Assembly: GCA_023391015.1 (NCBI GenBank)
Contig: JAEWBT010000094.1
Coordinates: 1-14,955, forward strand
DNA length: 14,955 nt
Reading direction: 5' to 3'
Source of the DNA: Bacteroidota bacterium
Lineage (GTDB): Bacteria; Bacteroidota; Bacteroidia; Chitinophagales; Chitinophagaceae
In this document: in pieces, positions 12,462 through 14,955 of the stretch
How positions within the stretch are numbered: position 1 is the stretch's first letter
Layout: each line of letters opens with the position of its first letter
Notes under the pieces: model-generated
What the model saw: only the letters and a program-made list of their open reading frames with translations
Told to the model about the DNA's origin: nothing
Databases searched by the model: none
Made by a program: the position numbers and the translations under genes

Positions 12462-13385
12462 TTATTTCAGAATCGGTATTGCGGCTGAAGCAGTGCTTTT
12501 AGGCATTGCCTTATCGTCGAAATAAATATCTATTCTACCTAGCCGAAGGCCTGCCCACCCCACCTGGTGAATCAAAACTTCCTTTCCGGATTTATTGGTG
12601 AGAATGGTAGGTTCGTCTAAAAAAGTATGCGTGTGTCCACCCAGAATGAGGTCGATGCCGTCGGTTTCCTTGGCCAGTACTTTATCGCTGATTTTCCGGG
12701 AATTATACTCATAACCCAGGTGCGACAGACACACGACGAGGTTGCAGCCTTCGTCTTTGCGCAGCTTGTCGGCCATTTGCTGGGCAATCCGCGTCGGTTC
12801 CAGATACTGCACGCCTTTGCAGGCATCATCGGCCACCAGTCCTTTAAGCTGAATGCCGAGCCCGAAAACACCCACTTTTACCGGTCCTTTCCGGAAAACT
12901 TTATAAGGCTGGGTTTTGCCTTCCAGCGCGGTGCGCAAAAACTCATAATTGCTGCACAAAATGGGAAAGTTGGCATTCGGCACCTGCGTTGCAAAGCCTT
13001 CCACACCGGCATCAAAATCGTGGTTGCCCATAGTCGCCGCGTCGTAGCCCATGAGGCTCATGGCTTTGATTTCCGGCTCGCCTTTGTAGAGGTTGAAATA
13101 CGGCGTTCCCTGAAAAATATCGCCACAGTCGAACAGCAAGACGTGGTCTTCTTCCCGCCGGATTTTATCAATCAAAGCCGCCCGCGCCGCGACCCCACCC
13201 TGCCCGCCAAATTTTTCGCCTTCCACGTTCGGGAACGGTTCCAGCCGGCTGTGTACGTCGTTGGTGTGGAGAATCGTAAGTTTGGTTCCACCCGTTGCTG
13301 CCAAAGCGCTTAACGGAAAACCGCCCGCCAGCAGCAAGCCGGACGCTTGCAGCGATCGGGTTAAAAAAGTTCTTCTACTCGGCAT
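12462..13385 (-). CDS. Metallophosphatase, N-terminal domain of UshA-type 5'-nucleotidase, Tat-exported
   Basis: The 307-residue protein begins MPSRRTFLTRSLQASGLLLA, a twin-arginine (S-R-R-x-F-L) signal, so it is folded before export. It shows all calcineurin-like dimetal motifs: ILHTNDVHSRLE (Asp43, His45), FDCGDIFQGT (Asp86, Asp89), TMGNHDFDAG (Asn121, His122), VVCLSHLGYE and ILGGHTHTFLDEP. It hydrolyses phosphate esters such as nucleoside monophosphates. It covers only the N-terminal catalytic half of UshA; the substrate-binding C-terminal domain is a separate gene at 13375-14121, transcribed first and overlapping by 11 bases. The two halves presumably assemble or work side by side in the periplasm. 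Two-gene forms like this recur in Bacteroidota. Confidence 0.93.
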   Translation of the reverse strand: MPSRRTFLTRSLQASGLLLAGGFPLSALAATGGTKLTILHTNDVHSRLEPFPNVEGEKFGGQGGVAARAALIDKIRREEDHVLLFDCGDIFQGTPYFNLYKGEPEIKAMSLMGYDAATMGNHDFDAGVEGFATQVPNANFPILCSNYEFLRTALEGKTQPYKVFRKGPVKVGVFGLGIQLKGLVADDACKGVQYLEPTRIAQQMADKLRKDEGCNLVVCLSHLGYEYNSRKISDKVLAKETDGIDLILGGHTHTFLDEPTILTNKSGKEVLIHQVGWAGLRLGRIDIYFDDKAMPKSTASAAIPILK

Positions 13386-14121
13386 AGCGCACGCGGTTAT
13401 CGAGGTAAGGATGATAAGATTTTCCGGAAACGGTGGCGGCCAGATGACCTATAATGGCATCGCGGATAAACACCGTGGTGTAGCGCTTCTTCAGTGGAAT
13501 GAGAAAATCGCAGTTGTCGCCGCCACGGGCGTTGTAATCGTTGAGTGAAAACTTATACAGCCGCGCCGGATCCACTTTTTGACCGCCAATGAGAATATCG
13601 GTGGCTTCGCCGTCTTTGGTGATAATAAAAGAAATGCCGGAAACGGGCCAGCCTTTGCGTTTGGCCATGGTGTTGCAGTATTCCTGCACCACTTTTCCGG
13701 GAATCTCCACAATACAAACGGTGTTGTCAAACGGCATCAGCTCGTAAATCTTACCCAGCGTCACCGGCCCTTTGGGAATCATCGGGATGCGCAAACCGCC
13801 GTAGTTGGAGACCGCCGCCACCACTTTTGGATCTATTTTCTTCGCCGCTTCCAGTTGCGCATCGGCCACCAAGTTGCCCATCGTACTTTCGGGTTGCGCC
13901 TTGGTCACCGGCCCGTCCAGCCGCGCCACGATCACCTGCATTTGGGTATCCACCCCGGCTTTATAGGGCTTCAGGAAATCGGTGAGTTTTTCCGACGTTC
14001 CAACGGTGGAGTCAATTTTATAAAAACGGCCCTGCGGTGCTTCGGCCACCAGGAGCTTTTTAGGCGCGGTGCAGGCGGCAAGGGTGGCGAAAGCGAGGCA
14101 AAAAAGAAGAGATCGCTTCAT
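13375..14121 (-). CDS. 5'-nucleotidase C-terminal domain lipoprotein
   Basis: From the ATG at 14121-14119 the protein is 248 residues and begins MKRSLLFCLAFATLAACTAP, a lipoprotein signal with lipobox LAAC (Cys17). The frame is open to 14160, but the extra residues would bury the signal, so 14121 is chosen. The body matches the UshA C-terminal domain: ESTMGNLVADAQ, SNYGGLRIPMIPKGPVTLGKIYELMPFDNTV in two adjoining blocks, and SLNDYNARGGDN near the end; these parts form the nucleoside-binding site and contribute to catalysis in intact enzymes. It has no metal-binding half and should need the downstream metallophosphatase. It is probably anchored to a membrane while the partner is exported by Tat. 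Confidence 0.9.
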   Translation of the reverse strand: MKRSLLFCLAFATLAACTAPKKLLVAEAPQGRFYKIDSTVGTSEKLTDFLKPYKAGVDTQMQVIVARLDGPVTKAQPESTMGNLVADAQLEAAKKIDPKVVAAVSNYGGLRIPMIPKGPVTLGKIYELMPFDNTVCIVEIPGKVVQEYCNTMAKRKGWPVSGISFIITKDGEATDILIGGQKVDPARLYKFSLNDYNARGGDNCDFLIPLKKRYTTVFIRDAIIGHLAATVSGKSYHPYLDNRVRYAE

Positions 14122-14587
14122 AATCCCCAACAAGGTAAGACGCCCGCAGGCAGCATCCAAAACCGGGTTAAAAGCGGATAATTTCCGGAAAATTATTCCC
14201 TTCAGAACACCCCTGACTCAGCATAGTGATTTCGTCTGTGGTTCGGCGAAGGCTACCGCTTTCGTGGCCTGGTTAATCATCTTCACACTTTCAATTAAGC
14301 CCACTGGCGACGAAGGCGGGAGCCCCTAACCTATCCCTTAACTTTTTTCTTCTTAATACGAAGCGTTCAGCAGCCACAAATTTCCGTAAATAGCCTTTGT
14401 TTTGTTCTACAAATTAAAGTTTTCAATAGTAATTCGGAGCTCCAATTATTCTCTTTTCTTGTAGAAATGCTTTCCAAAATGTCTCACATTAACTTTTTAA
14501 AACTTACGGGACAACTACAGGGCTCCCGCCTTCGTCGCCCCTTTTACCTTCAATTAAAACCTGCATTTTCCGGAAAACAGCGCCGTT
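14122..14587. other. Gene-poor intergenic region
   Basis: I see no credible gene. It holds two TTTCCGGAAA palindromes (14182-14191, 14567-14576) and the 20-bp inverted repeat pair at 14306-14325 and 14520-14539. The part between those repeats is AT-rich. Confidence 0.55.
14306..14539. repeat. Perfect 20-bp inverted repeat pair bounding 234 bases
   Basis: GGCGACGAAGGCGGGAGCCC (14306-14325) is the exact reverse complement of 14520-14539. The AT-rich interior codes for nothing I recognise. It could be a MITE, or two copies of one dispersed GC-rich repeat in opposite directions. Confidence 0.65.
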
Positions 14588-14665
14588 TTAACCTTTAAAT
14601 TTATAGCCACAAGCACCGGATACCAAAGCTACAACCAAAACAGCAGCAATACTGAGACGTAGCAA
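14588..14665 (-). CDS. Possible tiny lipoprotein-like peptide (doubtful)
   Basis: From a TTG at 14665 the minus strand encodes 25 residues: a hydrophobic run (IAAVLVVALVSGAC) with a lipobox-like S-G-A-C, then GYKFKG and a stop. There is no ATG in frame, and the E2 terminator overlaps the start region. The 'signal + lipobox + short polar tail' pattern is suggestive of a small lipoprotein or the broken start of a larger one, but a chance frame is also possible. Confidence 0.25.
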   Translation of the reverse strand: MLRLSIAAVLVVALVSGACGYKFKG

Positions 14666-14698
14666 AAAGGTCCGGAACAGGATGCGTTCCGGACCTTT
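14664..14698 (-). terminator. Intrinsic terminator of the E2 gene
   Basis: AAAGGTCCGGAAC (14666-14678) and its exact complement at 14686-14698 form a 13-bp stem with a 7-base loop; on the minus strand it ends in TTTTT (14668-14664). It lies 22 bases past the E2 stop codon. Confidence 0.85.
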
Positions 14699-14719
14699 CA
14701 AATACTCTTTGCGAAAAAA

Positions 14720-14955
14720 TTAAATCGCCCGCTTCGGGTCAAAATCTTCCAGGTACTTCGCTACTGCCGTCAGGAAGCTCGCGCCCAAAGAGCCGTCCAC
14801 AATCCGGTGGTCGTAGCTCATCGACAGATACATCATGTGGCGAATGGCAATCACGTCGCCGTCTTCGGTTTCCAGCACCATCGGCCGCTTTTTAATCGCG
14901 CCCACGGCCAGAATAGCGACCTGCGGCTGATTAATAATCGGCGTGCCCATCAGGG
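14720..14955 (-). CDS. 2-oxo-acid dehydrogenase E2 acyltransferase, C-terminal end (partial)
   Basis: The frame runs to the right edge without a start, so the gene continues outside. The visible 78 residues end the catalytic (chloramphenicol-acetyltransferase-like) domain: MGTPIINQPQVAILAVGAIK, then MMYLSMSYDHRIVDGSLGASFL with the H-x-x-x-D-G active-site motif, and KYLEDFDPKRAI at the C-terminus. E2 transfers the acyl group from lipoyl-lysine to CoA in pyruvate, 2-oxoglutarate or branched-chain dehydrogenase complexes. The C-terminal fragment alone cannot decide between these; the T-P-I-I-N-Q-P-Q and S-Y-D-H-R segments are shared. Confidence 0.93.
   Translation of the reverse strand, partial: LMGTPIINQPQVAILAVGAIKKRPMVLETEDGDVIAIRHMMYLSMSYDHRIVDGSLGASFLTAVAKYLEDFDPKRAI

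Overview
The window looks like a chromosomal segment from a member of the Bacteroidota. The evidence is a textbook Bacteroidota promoter ahead of a tRNA pair (TTTG, 19 bases, TATCTTTG), further TAnnTTTG-type boxes, little Shine-Dalgarno sequence, a lipoprotein-type RND adaptor, a split 5'-nucleotidase gene pair and a RAYT transposase with a family-typical palindrome. I cannot fix the family; a Saprospirales/Chitinophagales-like organism is a guess. Most genes are GC-rich, but 7185-10165 is visibly AT-richer (26 of 60 bases G or C at 7681-7740, against 40 of 60 at 3841-3900 in the catalase gene).

Left part (1-3118): the start of an RND efflux permease (minus, cut by the window edge), about 510 bases of repeat-filled DNA, the matching membrane-fusion lipoprotein, a small secreted protein of unknown function, and a REP-associated tyrosine transposase (plus) that carries its own 28-base palindrome inside its coding sequence. 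Next come a monofunctional haem catalase (3190-4812, minus), a structured intergenic repeat (4912-5033), an uncharacterised 166-residue protein (5293-5793, plus) with a strong terminator, and an array of about nine degenerate 21-22-base tandem repeats (5864-6058).

Central part (6102-10165), the most interesting region: three minus-strand genes forming a small defence island. The first two in transcription order overlap as TAATG. One encodes a SMEK-type PD-(D/E)XK-like nuclease domain followed by a probable APAZ (Argonaute N/L1-like) region. The other encodes a short prokaryotic Argonaute (MID-PIWI) whose PIWI catalytic positions are substituted. This layout matches the short-Argonaute abortive-infection systems (TIR, SIR2 and DUF4365/DREN effectors), but with a SMEK nuclease as effector, a combination I do not recall as experimentally described. 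About 110 bases downstream lies an HNH endonuclease whose N-terminus resembles the sulfur-binding domain of phosphorothioate-dependent restriction enzymes. The inferred logic is that guide-loaded inactive Argonaute senses invader nucleic acid and unleashes the SMEK nuclease, with the HNH enzyme as a second and possibly independent barrier.

Right part (10166-14955): a tRNA-Ser(GCT)/tRNA-Pro(TGG) operon with clear promoter and terminator; dnaA with a consensus DnaA box upstream; a two-gene split of the UshA-type 5'-nucleotidase (lipoprotein C-terminal-domain half, then Tat-exported metallophosphatase half, overlapping by 11 bases); a 460-base gene-poor gap with a perfect 20-base inverted repeat pair; and the C-terminal end of a 2-oxo-acid dehydrogenase E2 acyltransferase. 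The palindrome TTTCCGGAAA occurs eight times across the window, far more than chance predicts.
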